From contig NC_081408.1 in the NCBI RefSeq assembly GCF_030272615.1, forward strand, positions 618,878,476-618,942,475: 64,000 bases of DNA. Direction: 5' to 3'. Shown piece by piece: positions 34,451 through 45,930 of this stretch (the first letter of the stretch is position 1; each line of letters starts with the position of its first letter). The position numbers and the translations under genes were made by a program. The notes beneath the pieces were generated by a model that had not been told where the DNA came from, made no database searches, and saw only the letters and a list, made by a program, of their open reading frames with translations. The stretch is from Cryptomeria japonica (lineage: Eukaryota > Streptophyta > Pinopsida > Cupressales > Cupressaceae).

Positions 34451-37400
34451 CTAAGTTTCTACCAGTGAGGGTATAACTCCAAGCTGCTCTCTTAGATATT
34501 CAAAAGTTTCCTTAGGAAAAGGTTTAGTAAAGATATCTGCAATCTTCTCTTTAGAATTCACATAAACCAATTTCACTTCTTTTGCTTCAACATTCTCTTT
34601 CAGAAAATTGAATTTGATAGAAACATGTTTAGTTTTAGAGTGAAATATCGGATTCTTTGATATACCAATTGCTGCCATATTATCACAGTAAATGATTATA
34701 GGTTCTTTGCATTTTACCTTTATGTCCTTCAACATTTTCTTAATCCATAATACCTGTGTACAATTAGTTGTTGGTGCAAGATATTCCGATTCTGCTGTTG
34801 ATAGTGATGTACAACTTTGTTTCTTGCTCAACAATGAAATTAGTCTGCTACCAAGAAAAAATGCTTTGCCGGTGGTGCTTTTTTCTATCATCTATAGCTC
34901 CTACCCAATTTGCATCTGTCTATGCACATAAATCAAAATTTTCATCTTTAGGATACCATAAACCAAGATTTGTTGTGCCTTGTAGGTACCAAAAAATCCT
35001 TTTCACTACTGATTCATGATTTTCCTTAGGATTACTCTGAAATCTTGAAACAATACATACTGCATTCATAATATCAGGTATTGTTTGTGTCAAATATAGT
35101 AAACCTCCAATCATAGATTTATATCTTGTCGGATTAATAGGTGTTGATTCATCCTTCAATAATAGTTTATTAGTTGTAGTCATAGGAGTACTTATCAGTT
35201 TAGAGTTTTCCATGCCAAATTTCTTAAGTAATTCCTTCAAGTACTTTGAATGATTTATGAATATACCTTTATCAGTCCGTGAAATCTGCAATCCTAAAAA
35301 TAATTTTATCTCCCCAATCATAGACATTTCAAATTCTTCCTACATCTTATTAGAAAAGTCTTTACACAATCCTTCTTCTACTCCAAAAATGATATCATCA
35401 ACAAAAACTTCAATAACCAAGATCTCATCATTAGTCACTTTGTAATATAAGTTGTTGTTAGCATTACCTTTAGTGTAACCAAGCTTCAAAAGATATTTGT
35501 CCAATCTAGCATACCAAGCTCTAGGAGCTTGCTTCAATCTTTCCTTAACCTGCAAACCATATCTTTGTCATCTGTCAAAGAAAATCCAGTAGGTTGTTCA
35601 ATGTAAACTTCCTCTTCAAGATCACCATTCAAAAATGCACATTTAAAATCCATTTGATATACTTTATAGTTCTTGTGTGCTGCAAAAGCTAAGAATAATT
35701 TGACTGCCTCAATTCTAGCTACCGGTGCAAAGGTTTCATTGTAATCAATTCCTTCTTTCTATGAATATCCCTTGCACACTAATCTTGTGTTGTTTCTGAT
35801 TACCATACCACCTTCATTAAGTTTATTTCTCAATACCCATTTAGTTCCAATTACATTTCTATTTTTAGGCCGGGGAACCAATGTCCATGTGTTATTATTT
35901 TCAATTTGTTCTAATTCACCTTCCATAGCCTTAATCCAATGTTTATCTTCACATGCCTCATTAATATTTGTTGGTTCAATTTGAGAAATTAGACATACCT
36001 CTTCATTTTCTAGTCTTCCTCTTGTCATAACACCTTGATACTTATTCCCTATTATCTGACTTTCAGAGTGATTCAATCTTACACACCTGGGTGTATTCAC
36101 TTGTTGTTGTTCTTTAGTCACTATGGAATTCTCAGATGATGCTGGTGTGACTGGATCAACACTCTGTACCGGTGTATTAGGTTTAGGTTCATTTGTGATT
36201 ATCTCAATTGCCGTTTCAGAGTCCATAGACCTTGAATTACCTCTAAATTGTTCATCAATCTTCACATTTGCACTCTCAATGATTTTCTGCATTCTCTTGT
36301 TAAAACATCTATATGCCTTGTTCTTAGATGAATAACCAAGAAATATTCCTTCATCACTTCTAGGATCAAATTTGCCAATATAGTCAGCTCTCCTAATATA
36401 ACATTTGCTTCCAAATATTCTGAAATATTTAAGAGTAGGAGTATTACCAGACCATAGTTCATGAGGGATCTTATCGGTTTCACCTTTGATGTGAACTCTG
36501 TTGAATGTGTAAACAGCTGTATTGACTGCTTCTCTCCAATACACATGAGGTAGGTTTGCTTTTGATATCATGCTTCTAGCTGCATCCAAAATAGTTATGT
36601 TCTTCCTTTCCACAACTCCATTTTGTTGGGGTGTCTAAGGTGTTGATAATTGTCTTCTGATTCCATTCACTTCACAGAATGTATTAAATTCCTTAGATGT
36701 GAATTCACCTCCTTGATCTGATCTCAAACATTTGATTTTCTTACCGGTTTCATTCTCTACCATGACCTTGAATAGTTTGAATTTCCCAAAAGCTTCTGAT
36801 TTCTCCCTGAGAAAAGTAACCCAACACATTCTAGAATAATCATCAATGATTAGCATAAAATATCTATCTCCTTGTAAACTTCTAGTTCTTTCTAGACCAT
36901 AAAAATCAGTATGAATTAAGTCAAGAACATTATTGGATTTTTCTGGAATACTCTTAAAAGTTGCTCTAACTTTCTTTCCAAATTGACATTCCTTACATAC
37001 CGGTTTGTGAGGTTTAACAATCTTAGGTAAATCCCTTACTGCCTTAGTTGTACTAATCTTCACAATGCAATCAAAATTTACATGAAAAAGTCTTTTATGT
37101 CATAACCAACTTTCATCAATATGTGCAATTAAGCATGTCTTCTCATTGTTATTCAAATGAAAGATATTACCTCTAGTCTGATTACCGGTTGCAATTTCCA
37201 AACCAGTTCTATTCATGATTTTGCATTTACCATTCTTGATTTGTAACTAAAATCCTTTTTCAACTAATTGACCAACACTCAAAATATTATGCTTCAAACC
37301 TTCAACATAATAAATGTTGTCAGTAATTTGCTTACCATCAAAAGATATAGTGCCTTTTCCTCTGATCAAACAAGCTTTATCATCCCCAAATCTTACTAGA

Positions 37401-37560
37401 CCTCCATTGTATTCTTGAAAAGTTAAGAATGTACTTTTATCACCAGTCATATGATGTGAATATCCAGAATCAATGATCCATTCATCCTTTTCTTCAATTT
37501 TATTTGCCAGGGCCTACTCTACCAGTTGAATAGTAGGTTCCGATTGATCTTCTGTTATTG
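34451..37560 (-). pseudogene. Copia pol: protease, integrase, RT, RNase H
   Basis: In order on the minus strand: HHMTGDKSTF and GLKHNILSVGQLVEKGF (end of protease, GAG-pre-integrase), CKECQFGKKVRATF, integrase core LDLIHTDFYG, CLRSDQGGEF and NGVVERKN (all three acidic residues present), then GIFLGYSSKNKAYR. RT starts at EGELEQIENNNTWTLVPRPK; the active site reads VFVDDIIFG (YVDD is usual). RNase H has STAESEYLAPT and IYCDNMAAIG and ends ADIFTKPFPKETFEYL at 34451. Stops lie at about 37558, 37515, 37245, 37100, 36637 and 35757. A short deletion near 35535 removes the usual ALYG segment before LKQAPRAWY and shifts frame. Confidence 0.92.
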
Positions 37561-37570
37561 CAACAAAAGC

Positions 37571-38602
37571 TCATCTATTGTCTTCTAGTTCCTCATCAGA
37601 ATCATCAATAACTCCTTCATCAGCATAGTAACATGATTTGTCTCTATTCTTCTTAAATTTGTATCTCTGATATTCAGGGTTAGGCTTATATGTTCTTTTA
37701 GCTTCTTCTTTCAATCTTGCATGTCTATCAGGACACCTAGATGCCATATGACCAATTTTATTGTAGTTAAAACATTTAAATGGTGCTTTACCTTCATACT
37801 TGCTTCCAACTGGACCTTTAGGTATTTTCCTTGCAAATAGTGCTTCAAGCTCTTCAAGTTCTTCATTCTTTCTTCTGATTTCTTCAAGTTCTCTAGCATA
37901 GAGTGCTTTCCAATCAGATTTTTCAGATGATGATGATGATGATGCAGATGATGAAGCTTTGAAAGCCAAATCTGTCTTAATTGTAGCAATAGGACCAAAT
38001 TCCTCAAGTTCAAAAGCTGAAAGTTTTCCAGCCAAAGTATCTCTAGATACCGATGTATTAGGCATTGTTCTCAATTCACTAATAGTAGTTACTTTCATTT
38101 TGTATGCCGGTGGCAATGCTCTTAAAACTTTAGAAATAATTTCATCTTCACTTAAGGATCCTCCAGAATATTGTATACCCAAAACAATTTCATTAACTCT
38201 TTCCATAAAAGCAGAAATCCTTTCATCTTCTTCCATTTTCATATTTTCATACTTGACTCGGAAGCATTCCAGTTTTGCAATTTTGACGGTGGTATCACCT
38301 TCATTCAATGTCTCCAATTTATCCCAAATAGCTTTAGCAGTAGATTGGTATGATAATCCCATGATTTGCTGATCTGACAATGCACTGAAAAGTGCTTCTC
38401 TTGCTTTGCAATCATTCTCCTGATCTTTGGCCAAGGTTGGTGGATTAGGTTGACTCTATGTAGGACCAACATAGCCATTCTTTGTAACATCCCATATGTC
38501 TTTTCCAATGCAATTAAGATGCATCTCCATTCTGATATTCCATATACCATAGTTAGTTCCATCAAGTTTCGAACTGTCCTTCCTGAAATAGTTAGTTGCC
38601 AT
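37571..38602 (-). pseudogene. Copia gag
   Basis: The start ATG at 38600-38602 begins MATNYFRKDSSKLDGTNYG, the standard plant Copia gag opening, 44 bp from the PBS. One stop (TAG near 38455) interrupts it. It then runs open as QQIMGLSYQSTAKAIWDKLE, VLRALPPAYKMKVTTISELR, a Ser-rich linker (SSASSSSSSEKSDW), a Glu-rich helix, the intact zinc knuckle CFNYNKIGHMASRC and a basic tail up to the DDSDEELEDNR end. It would form the particle coat. The length is normal for the family. Confidence 0.93.
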
Positions 38603-38645
38603 AGAATCTCCTCAAGCTATTAAACTTCTGCAAAAAGAGGACTTG

Positions 38646-38657
38646 GCTCTGATACCA
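38646..38657 (-). promoter_or_regulatory. Copia primer binding site
   Basis: The minus strand reads TGGTATCAGAGC three bases from the 5' LTR edge (38661), an exact match to the initiator-Met tRNA complement. Confidence 0.95.
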
Positions 38658-38660
38658 ATT

Positions 38661-39720
38661 TGTTAGGACCTAGAGACAACTGAGAGGGGGGGGGGGTGAA
38701 TTAGTTGTCTATTAATTTCAACCCAAATATAACTTTAGCAAACTTAATTAATAATACCGGTAAACCAAACTTAATGTCGGTAGACAGTTTAATAGTTAAT
38801 AACAATACCGGTAAAGTTTATTGCATGAAACAGAAAGACAAATAACATCCACAACACATAACACAAGTATTTGTACATGGAAACCCTATAAGGGGAAAAA
38901 CCATGGTGGGAAACCTTACCCACAATCAAATGATACTATTGCAGATAGTATGTGTGTACAAATGATGTCTGCACATGCAGAAAGGCCAACTTCCTAGAGC
39001 TCACTGCTCAATCACAAAATGGGAGTCACACTGACTAAAATTGGATGGTTAGATCCAATGATAATGTACTTCTTAAAATAGCATCTTCATATGCTGGATT
39101 CAGTACCGATAAGCTTTGATTGTCTTCTTCATACCTTCCTTGGATCTTCAAATTATGTCTGCGTGTATAGCTCTACTTATATTCGCATATACCTTATTAC
39201 AATCCTCTACCATACCTTTTTTTTAATCTCTCAAATGAGATCTTACATATATACCAAAACCTAAGACCAAATGTGTAGGTCGGCTCACTAAGAATATTAC
39301 AATTAAATCAATTACAAATGAATCAATATGCAATGCATCATGTCGGCTCAATGCATTTACAATAATAACCAATCAATAAAACATCTCCATAACGTGTCGT
39401 GCTGATCTGGAATAGATACCGCTTGCCAGTCCATAACCTAGACCTATTTGCCAGTAATAGAAAATATGCAAACTTGCTAAGACCAATAACCAAATCACCA
39501 AAACCAAGTGTCCAAACAATTTCTTTGACATAACCAATTAATCTCTAGAGGATAACAGATCATCCTCAGTGTCGGTGAATAATATAACCTGTTGGTGAAC
39601 CAAATACTAGTGATTGTGCATAAGTCACTGAACATGCCAGTAAACATAACCAAATATCTCCAGAAGGATAAGTGTTGACACCAATGAAAAAACCAATGCA
39701 ACACATCCATAATACCAACA
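38661..39720 (-). repeat. 5' LTR of full-length Copia element
   Basis: 1060 bp, tgttaggacctag to aataccaaca. Hairpin arms agacaactga (38673-38682) and ttagttgtct (38701-38710), with one mismatch, surround an 11-G run. Shared blocks gggaaaaaccatggtggg (about 38892) and aaggccaacttcctagagctc (about 38981) are present. Confidence 0.95.
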
Positions 39721-39725
39721 AGTTA

Positions 39726-40146
39726 AAAGATGATCAAAACATTATTTACAGATTGAAGAAGGCCCTGCATGATTTGAAACAAGCCCCTAGAGCTTGGTAT
39801 GGAAGGATAGATAAGTACTTTATTGATCAAGGATTTCAAAAGGGTTCAATTGACATTAATTTATATTTTGAAACTCGTTTAGGTAAAATCCTAATCGTTG
39901 TAGTGTATGTATGTTGATGTCCATGTTGGTGAGTTAAATTTATTCCTTGGTTTGCAATTTAATCAGAATGACAAAGGAATTTTCATTTCTCAATCTAAAT
40001 ACATCAAGGAATTATTGAAGAAGTTTGGGTTAGAGAACTCCAAACTAATGTGTGCACCTATGACCATTGGATGCAAGTTGATAAAAGATGATAAGTTCCC
40101 TAAAGTAGATATGAGTCAGTACAAATTAATGATAGGAGGACTGTTA
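39726..40146 (+). pseudogene. Old Copia RT, C-terminal part
   Basis: It continues the frame cut at 33015: [38 protein letters not shown], then LILIVVVYVC, where the YVDD site is disrupted (VYVC-stop). LFLGLQFNQNDKGIFISQSK and MSQYKLMIGGLL follow. It is interrupted again at 40146 by a 2.85-kb solo LTR. Confidence 0.9.
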
Positions 40147-40465
40147 TGTTGGCATTTTATTATCATTGATGTCAACATTTGAAGGAAAAAGATGCAGAGA
40201 TGATGAGTTCTATCGAGAGGAACAAAGAAAGCAACTATTGTTGCACAAATATATATAACATAGGTTAGTCGCATGTAGTTATAAGTCATGTTAGTTGTAG
40301 TTGTGCATAGCAGGTTATCTCAATCTACAAGACTGTAGAAGGTGACTGTGATGTCAATAACATGATGGCTATGTGACTAGAGATGTCAATAACATGCAAG
40401 TTATCACTATCTATGAAGCTGCAAACTATGAAATGGAAGTCACTAACACAATGGTTATGCAGCCC

Positions 40466-41146
40466 CCACTATCCTGCAATATGAACAGTTGAAGAGAAGT
40501 GACCATGTTAGGTAACACAAAATCAAGGCAAACAGAGTTCCCCGCTATCCCATGTTGTATTTGAGTAAAGAGAAAAGAACATGCGGGGTAACTTAGTTAT
40601 GAGGACAAAGGTAAACCTTGCTACCCCACACCGTAGAATGCTAGAGTCATGATATGACCATATGAGCTAACAAGGAAAAGGGAGATATGTCTCCCGCTAC
40701 CCCACGACATTGAACACCAAAGGAAGATGACACTGCAGGGAAATTAAAACCAAGAAGGGAGGAACATCCTGCCACATCACAAGGGTAAGAGGGTCGAGAT
40801 GTAGTCAGTGTGGGACAATAAAATCAAAGGGGAAACAACGTCTCCTACTATATAGCTGCTAGAAAGTGGTAAGTATGATATTCTTAGGGGATAAGAAGAA
40901 CTATGGAGAATGAAATTTCCCACTACCCTGCATCATGCGAAATGGATAAACGAAGGTTTTGCAGGGTTATGCAGAATCAAAGAGAAGGGTGAACTCTGCC
41001 ATCCTGTAGCCAAGATGATGAATAAATAATGATCTTGCAAGACAAGTGAAGAGGAATAAGGCGTGTTATCCCGCTAGCCCGCAAGAATGAAGTTTTTCTC
41101 GATGTGTATAACACGTGTGTTATGCGACCTGTAGAACACATCAATG
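40466..41146. repeat. Degenerate 76-bp tandem array
   Basis: The box CCGCTACCCC and its variants (ccactatcct, ccgctatccc, ttgctacccc, ctgccacatc, tcctactata, cccactaccc, ctgccatcct, ccgctagccc) fall at 40466, 40542, 40618, 40694, 40769, 40843, 40919, 40995 and 41071, spaced 76, 76, 76, 75, 74, 76, 76 and 76 bp. Several units also have a gcggggtaac-like box. The units are so diverged that only the box and spacing betray them. Confidence 0.8.
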
Positions 41147-42734
41147 CAACTCGCGAATCCAATGTGGATTTTTTGCACACATGGACCTTTTTGAGTGCTA
41201 ATGGGTCCCACCATCTACCATGTGGCTAAGTGACATGTGAATTCCTTGTGGACTAAAAGTTTGACCAGTCTATGAAGTTGAAAGCTTATGTATTAGAGGA
41301 GATTTTTCAGATTGAGCTGCAAACAAATATGAAATAAATGTTGTGCAGATTTATAGTTTTAAAAATATATTTTTGGAATGGGGATTGTGTGCAATGTCAA
41401 ACCACATAGTAGAGGTTGCTTAAAGAATTAAGAAAGCATTTAATTTAGACAGCTGCCAGACAAAATGAATAGACAAGGCAAATCATTTAGTAGCTCAAGA
41501 AGCTTAGAAACAAGATATCACTACCGTGAAAAGATCTGAAATATTTTGTTGACAAGAAATCATAGTTGCAGTTAGGTGAAGATTACTAAAGATAGTAATC
41601 TAAACTTAGAGGTCATTCTGAATATAGAAGATGGTGCAATCAATGATGGTGGCTAATCAACCTGCATGATAGATTTGTTAGGATCTCGAAAAGATTTTTC
41701 TAAATATCTATTTTGGAGGGAAAATCTTAGTTGTACATAGATTACCACTAAGTGAAGTTAGTGAATAATAGAGAAGTTTCAGGAAGGAAAAAGTAGACCG
41801 GTCTATGTAGAGGAGAAAAAAAAGGCTTTGAAAAAAAAACCAAAGGTCTAAGAGAAGCAATTTCCATAGGTGCACATAACACAAATTCGGGGCGATCAAT
41901 AACATCACAAAAAATTTGTGTGCAAAAAAATCTGAAAGTGAAGAGGAGATCAGAGGCAGCGTGAAGCAAAAGAATAGAGAAGGAAACAATAGAAAAGAGA
42001 AAGGTGTGAAGTAGAGAGTGTGTGATTGACGTACATGAGAAGAAGCTCTGTAAAAGAAGAGGCTACAAAATAGAGAGAGTGCAGAGAAGAAGATCTTGTA
42101 GGTGTAAATAACATGACTATAGTGCAAGCCTAACATTGTAGAAAAGACTGCATGCAAGAAGATCATAAGATGAAGAAAAGATAAGAGGGAGCCAAAAGAA
42201 AGAGCAGAGAGAAGATATAGAAGAGCACAAAGGTGAAGAACAAAGATTAAGGATGAGAGGGTGTAGAGTCAAGGTGGACACCATAGAAGGTTAGTCCTTT
42301 AGAGTGGAGCAAAGAAAGTGACCAAAGAAGAGCAGAGATCAGAGAGTAGCAAAGACCAAAGACTAGAGAGAAGAGAGCTGAGATTGAGGCCTAAGATCAG
42401 GGATGAGAAAAGAATCAGATCAATCTCAAGAGCATAACATTTGTGAGTTACAAAACCTCATTTGTAACAAGGTGTTTATTTGTTATTGAATACCTTTTTA
42501 TTATACATCTCTTGGTGGGTTCTCAGAGGGTTGGTGCTCCTTTGGGTTAGTGCCCATAAAATTTAGGGATTGGTGCTCCTTTGGGTTGGTTCCCTTTTGG
42601 GTTGGTGACCATAAAAGTTGTAATCAATTTTTCACCGTGAGGCTAGATTGGAGCAGTAGACTCCAAAAACATTTCTCACCGAGGGTTTTCCCCACCATGG
42701 GTTTTCCTCATATATTATTGTGTTATGAGTTTTA

Positions 42735-42735
<1 letters not shown>

Positions 42736-42801
<66 letters not shown>

Positions 42802-42920
42802 GTGTGTCATATCTATGCTCATAGTTCTATGATTATAGTTGTTAAAGTGTGTGTGTGTGTGTGTGTGTGTAAATGTGTTTCATATCTATGCTCATAGTTC
42901 TATGATTATAGTTGTTAAAG
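42736..42920. repeat. TG microsatellite with tandem duplication
   Basis: A (TG)n run at 42736-42797 is followed by aaatgtgtgtcatatctatg...gttgttaaag. A second, shorter TG run (42847-42870) and a near-identical copy of that tail to 42920 follow, offset by 73 bp. The Cys-Val frame across it is an artefact. Confidence 0.95.
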
Positions 42921-43002
42921 TTTTATTTAATCTAAAGAGTTAAAGTTTGTAGATTACCACTGATTCACCCCTCTTAGTGGTCCATTGTGTTCCATCATGT
43001 TA

Positions 43003-43647
43003 TATTTGATTGCTACTAGACCAGATATCATGCATTCATTCTTTTTGGCGGCTATATTTTAGCAAGAATCGAAAGAGTCTCATGTTGTGGCAGTAAAAAG
43101 AATTTTCAGATATCTAAAAGAAATAAAGAAATTTGATTTGTGGTACCCTAGAAGTTCAGATTTTACTCTAACAACTTTTATTGATGCAGATTGGGCTGAA
43201 AGTGTTGATGATAAGAAAAATACAAGTGGTGGAGCATTCATTCTTAGCTCTCAGATAGTGGCTTGGTCAAGTAAGAAGTACAATTCTATTTCTTTAACTA
43301 TAGTTGAAGTAGAATATATTACAACATCTTCATGTTGCAAATAGATTCTATGGATGAAGAAAACTTTGAAGGATATTGGTGTAACATTCAATGAACCTAT
43401 CTCTATTATGTGTGATAACACTAGTGCAATAAACATTTCTAATAATCTAGTATAGAATTCTAGAACAAAGCATATATCCTCTTGGTATCACTTCTTGAGG
43501 GAAATAATGTTGGATATTTAAGTAAAACTTGAGTATGTACCTACAAAGAAGTAGATTGTAGATATCTTCACGAAGGAATCATGCAAAGATACTTTTGAGT
43601 ATCTCTGACAAAAGTTAGGGGTATTACCCCTTACCAGTTTGAACTAA
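43003..43647 (+). pseudogene. Old Copia RNase H region
   Basis: The frame resumes as YLIATRPDIMHSF, then KRIFRYLKEIKKFDLWYP, FIDADWAESVDDKKNTSGG, IVEVEYITTSS, ISIMCDNTSAINIS and VDIFTKESCKDTFEYL, and terminates in TAA at 43645-43647. This is the complete C-terminal part of a Copia pol with several stops (near 43064, 43342 and 43453). Confidence 0.9.
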
Positions 43648-43721
43648 TATGCATTTGGATGTACATTGGTCCAGTGAGCAACTTGCATATTCCTATCTAG
43701 ATTGATGATTGGGTGCTTCCT

Positions 43722-43891
43722 CTTAGGGGGAGTAGGAGTAAGTTTCATAGGGGGAGTTATGCCCACCTTTTTCAATGTTGTCAAAGGGGGAGAGATCTTG
43801 AGAGTTTCAGTTGTTTCAGTTGCAGAGTTGTGCAGAGATTGTTTGGTGTTTGTTATTGATGGATGTTGTCATCAATGACAAAGGGGGAGAT
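43722..43891 (+). promoter_or_regulatory. Multiplied polypurine tracts of the old Copia element
   Basis: AGGGGGAGT occurs near 43724 and 43749, AAAGGGGGAGAG near 43785, and AAAGGGGGAGAT at 43880-43891 directly before the LTR start. Confidence 0.8.
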
Positions 43892-44067
43892 TGTTGCAGT
43901 TTGTTGTGGATGTGATGGTGATGTTGTTAAGTGGTTGTCACTGATGTCAACATATTGGTTAACATTGATTTCTCTGATTTTCTTGGTATTGGTGATCCAG
44001 AATATGTGTTCCTAAAATCTTTGGTGCTTCAGAAGATGTGTTGGTGATCCAGATATTTTAGGTTATT
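43892..44067 (+). repeat. 3' LTR of old Copia element, truncated
   Basis: It starts tgttgcagtttgttg right after the PPT. Only 176 bp are present before the LARD-type LTR begins at 44068. The last 118 bp are repeated at 56759-56876 on the other side of that element. Confidence 0.8.
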
Positions 44068-45690
44068 TGTAGACACCTAAAAATGGTCAAACGCTTGCGA
44101 GGTCATACTTTAACATTTGCGCATTGCCTCATTTTAGGTTTCTGCGTCACATTAACATTTCTCCTATGATTTGCACTTGGTCTTTATCATTTGCGAACAT
44201 CGAGTCATTCTTCTACATTCTTCAATCATCTCGTCCTCAAATTTGGTCTTGTCGACAACATTATCCAATCATGATTTTGATCGAACTTATCTTGTTGCAT
44301 CATTGTGCGTGCTAATTTGTCATCATTTTGGACATTGTCAATCCTAATTAGGGTTTTATCCTTCTGTCAATCTTGCGATCGATTTGTCATCAATCATTAT
44401 TCTCTTATCAATCTTATCATTTTGGACATCGTCAATCCTAATTAGGGTTGTGTCCTCTTTTCAATCTTATCATCTGGCGATCGGTTTATCAATCTTGTCG
44501 TTTTACGATCGATTTGTCATCGATCGTTGTCATGTTTGATTTTGTCATTTTGCAGCCGATTTGTCATCGATCGTGGTCATTTCCAATCTTGTCATCTTGC
44601 AATCTATTTGTCATCGATTCTTGTCCTTTTGTCAATCTTGTCATTTTGCGACCGATTTGTCATCGATCGTTGTCTGTCTCAATTATGTCAATTTGGATCA
44701 ATTTGTCATTGTTCCTCGTCAATTGGCGCATTTCTCAATCAAATCGTTTATTGCATTGGTCATTTATCAATTCAAAATCATGACATTAATTATCTTCAAT
44801 CAAGACCTAATTGTCATCCTTGCATTTCTAATTCATCTTCCAAGGTTTTATGATTTATTCATTTAACCTAATTTGTCATTTTCTTCCTTTAGGATTAATA
44901 AATTATTTATTTATCCTAAGCCTTCTCATTACAATTAAATCTTTATTTAATTGGCTAATTATTCTTCCTCTTGTAAATTAATTAATAAATGACAAATTGT
45001 TAATTAATTTACCTAATTTCTTCTAGTTCCTAATTTCCTATTTTTTCCATCAATTTCTAATTCCTAATTTTCATCAATTTTAATTTTCTTAATTTCCAAT
45101 TTCTTTTCCCTCCTATTTCATCTCCTAATTCCATGGGAATGACATTTCAATTTGTCATAAATTGTCATAATTGACAATCAATCAATTTTGACATAGAATG
45201 TGTCATAATTTGTCATCAATTATCAATCAATCAAATTGTGCATGGAAAGTGCATAATTTGTCATAATTTGTCATATTGATTTGCAATTTCCATTTGAATT
45301 GCATCATGCTAATCTTGTCATTTATCCAATTCTTCTATAAATTGGATGATTTTCAATCAAAGCTGACCCCGAATCCCTAATCAAATTATTGAACTTATGC
45401 TTCTAGTACTCTTGACCAATAACCAACATCCATCTTGCTTTCAATTGTATGTGTGCACTTGTAGGTGAGATCCACAAATCCATTTGAAGAGGAAAGAAGA
45501 ACAATGGAGCCGCATGGAAGAAGCATCCAAATCGTCATCTGGTTTGCATGATCTTTGCTTTTGAATGCTTTGTTTTTATGTCTCTATTGAGTGTGCTTAG
45601 GATTAGATCATTGCAATGTGTGTTTGGGATTGAGCTAGTAATGATGAATATGTTTCTATTGTTTTGATGATTCCTAATTCCGATGCTACA
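44068..45690 (+). repeat. 5' LTR of LARD element B
   Basis: 1623 bp, tgtagacacctaaaa to gatgctaca. It carries a 47-bp repeat block in its first half, then AT-rich ctaatttc runs, and a long tail after 45184 that is missing from 55619-56748 but shared with copy A (for example gaacaatggagccgcatggaagaagcat, near 45499). Confidence 0.92.
44505..44710. repeat. 47-bp tandem repeats with GATCGAT palindromes
   Basis: The phrase gatttgtcat recurs at 44511, 44558, 44605, 44654 and 44700 (46-49 bp apart). Full units hold cgatcgatttgtcatcgatcg-like self-complementary sequence. Equivalent blocks lie at about 31220-31440 (copy A) and 56070-56280 (copy C). The position in the LTR suggests a promoter or enhancer array, but that is inference. 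Confidence 0.8.
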
Positions 45691-45695
45691 TTAAT

Positions 45696-45712
45696 TAGTG
45701 AACCCAACGTGA
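45696..45712 (+). promoter_or_regulatory. Candidate primer binding site
   Basis: tagtgaacccaacgtga follows the LTR by five bases. In copy A the same site reads TGGTGAACCCGACGTGAAC (32385), the expected TGG start of a PBS. I could not identify the tRNA. Confidence 0.5.
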
Positions 45713-45811
45713 AGACTAACCTTCTAACCCTTTTACTGTGTTTTGGAGTGCTTTCAAGTTGATTTTGCAGGTCAAAAACCCAAAAACAGGGCCGTGCAGG
45801 GTATTCTGGAC

Positions 45812-45930
45812 ACTTCTGCGCCTGTGTCCTGCATCTTGCGCTTGTGTCCTGCATCTTGCGCTTGTGTAGGTGACATTCTGCGCTTGTGTCATACATCTTG
45901 CGCCTGTGTCATGAGTTCTGCGCTTGTGTA
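45812..45930. repeat. TGCGCYTGTGT motif cluster, 5' internal end
   Basis: tgcgcctgtgt, ttgcgcttgtgt and close variants occur six times between 45815 and 45928 at roughly 20-25 bp spacing, all in one direction. Related motifs occur in copy A at 32506-32600, and in both directions at 54965-55090 near the 3' end of this element. Confidence 0.85.

Larger units (their letters stand above)
33016..39720 (-). mobile_element. Full-length Sirevirus-like Copia element
   Basis: 6.7 kb on the minus strand with LTRs 33016-34060 and 38661-39720, target duplication AGTTA at 33011-33015 and 39721-39725, PBS at 38646-38657, gag-pol 38602-34451, and a polypurine tract abutting 34060 with several more tracts up to 34400. 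It inserted into the RT of an older plus-strand Copia element. Only a handful of stops and one frameshift break the gag-pol frame, so it is the best preserved element here, but it is not coding-competent. Confidence 0.95.
40147..42997 (+). repeat. Putative 2.85-kb solo LTR
   Basis: It starts tgttggcattttatt and ends ggtccattgtgttccatca, with target duplication TGTTA at 40142-40146 and 42998-43002. No internal PBS, PPT or pol is seen. The 3' end has arms accactga (42956-42963) and ttagtggt (42974-42981) around a C-run, the same end hairpin as the Copia LTRs but in plus orientation. gggttttccccaccatgggttttcc near 42693 is the shared block. It could also be a pol-less short element. It holds a degenerate 76-bp array, a purine-rich stretch (41800-42460) and a TG microsatellite. 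Confidence 0.8.

Noticed and set aside
41800-42460. Purine-rich stretch as a possible gene or origin
   Set aside because: It is AG-rich low-complexity sequence with stops in every plus frame; nothing beyond composition supports a function.
42550-42897. Cys-Val repeat protein
   Set aside because: Translation of the TG microsatellite.
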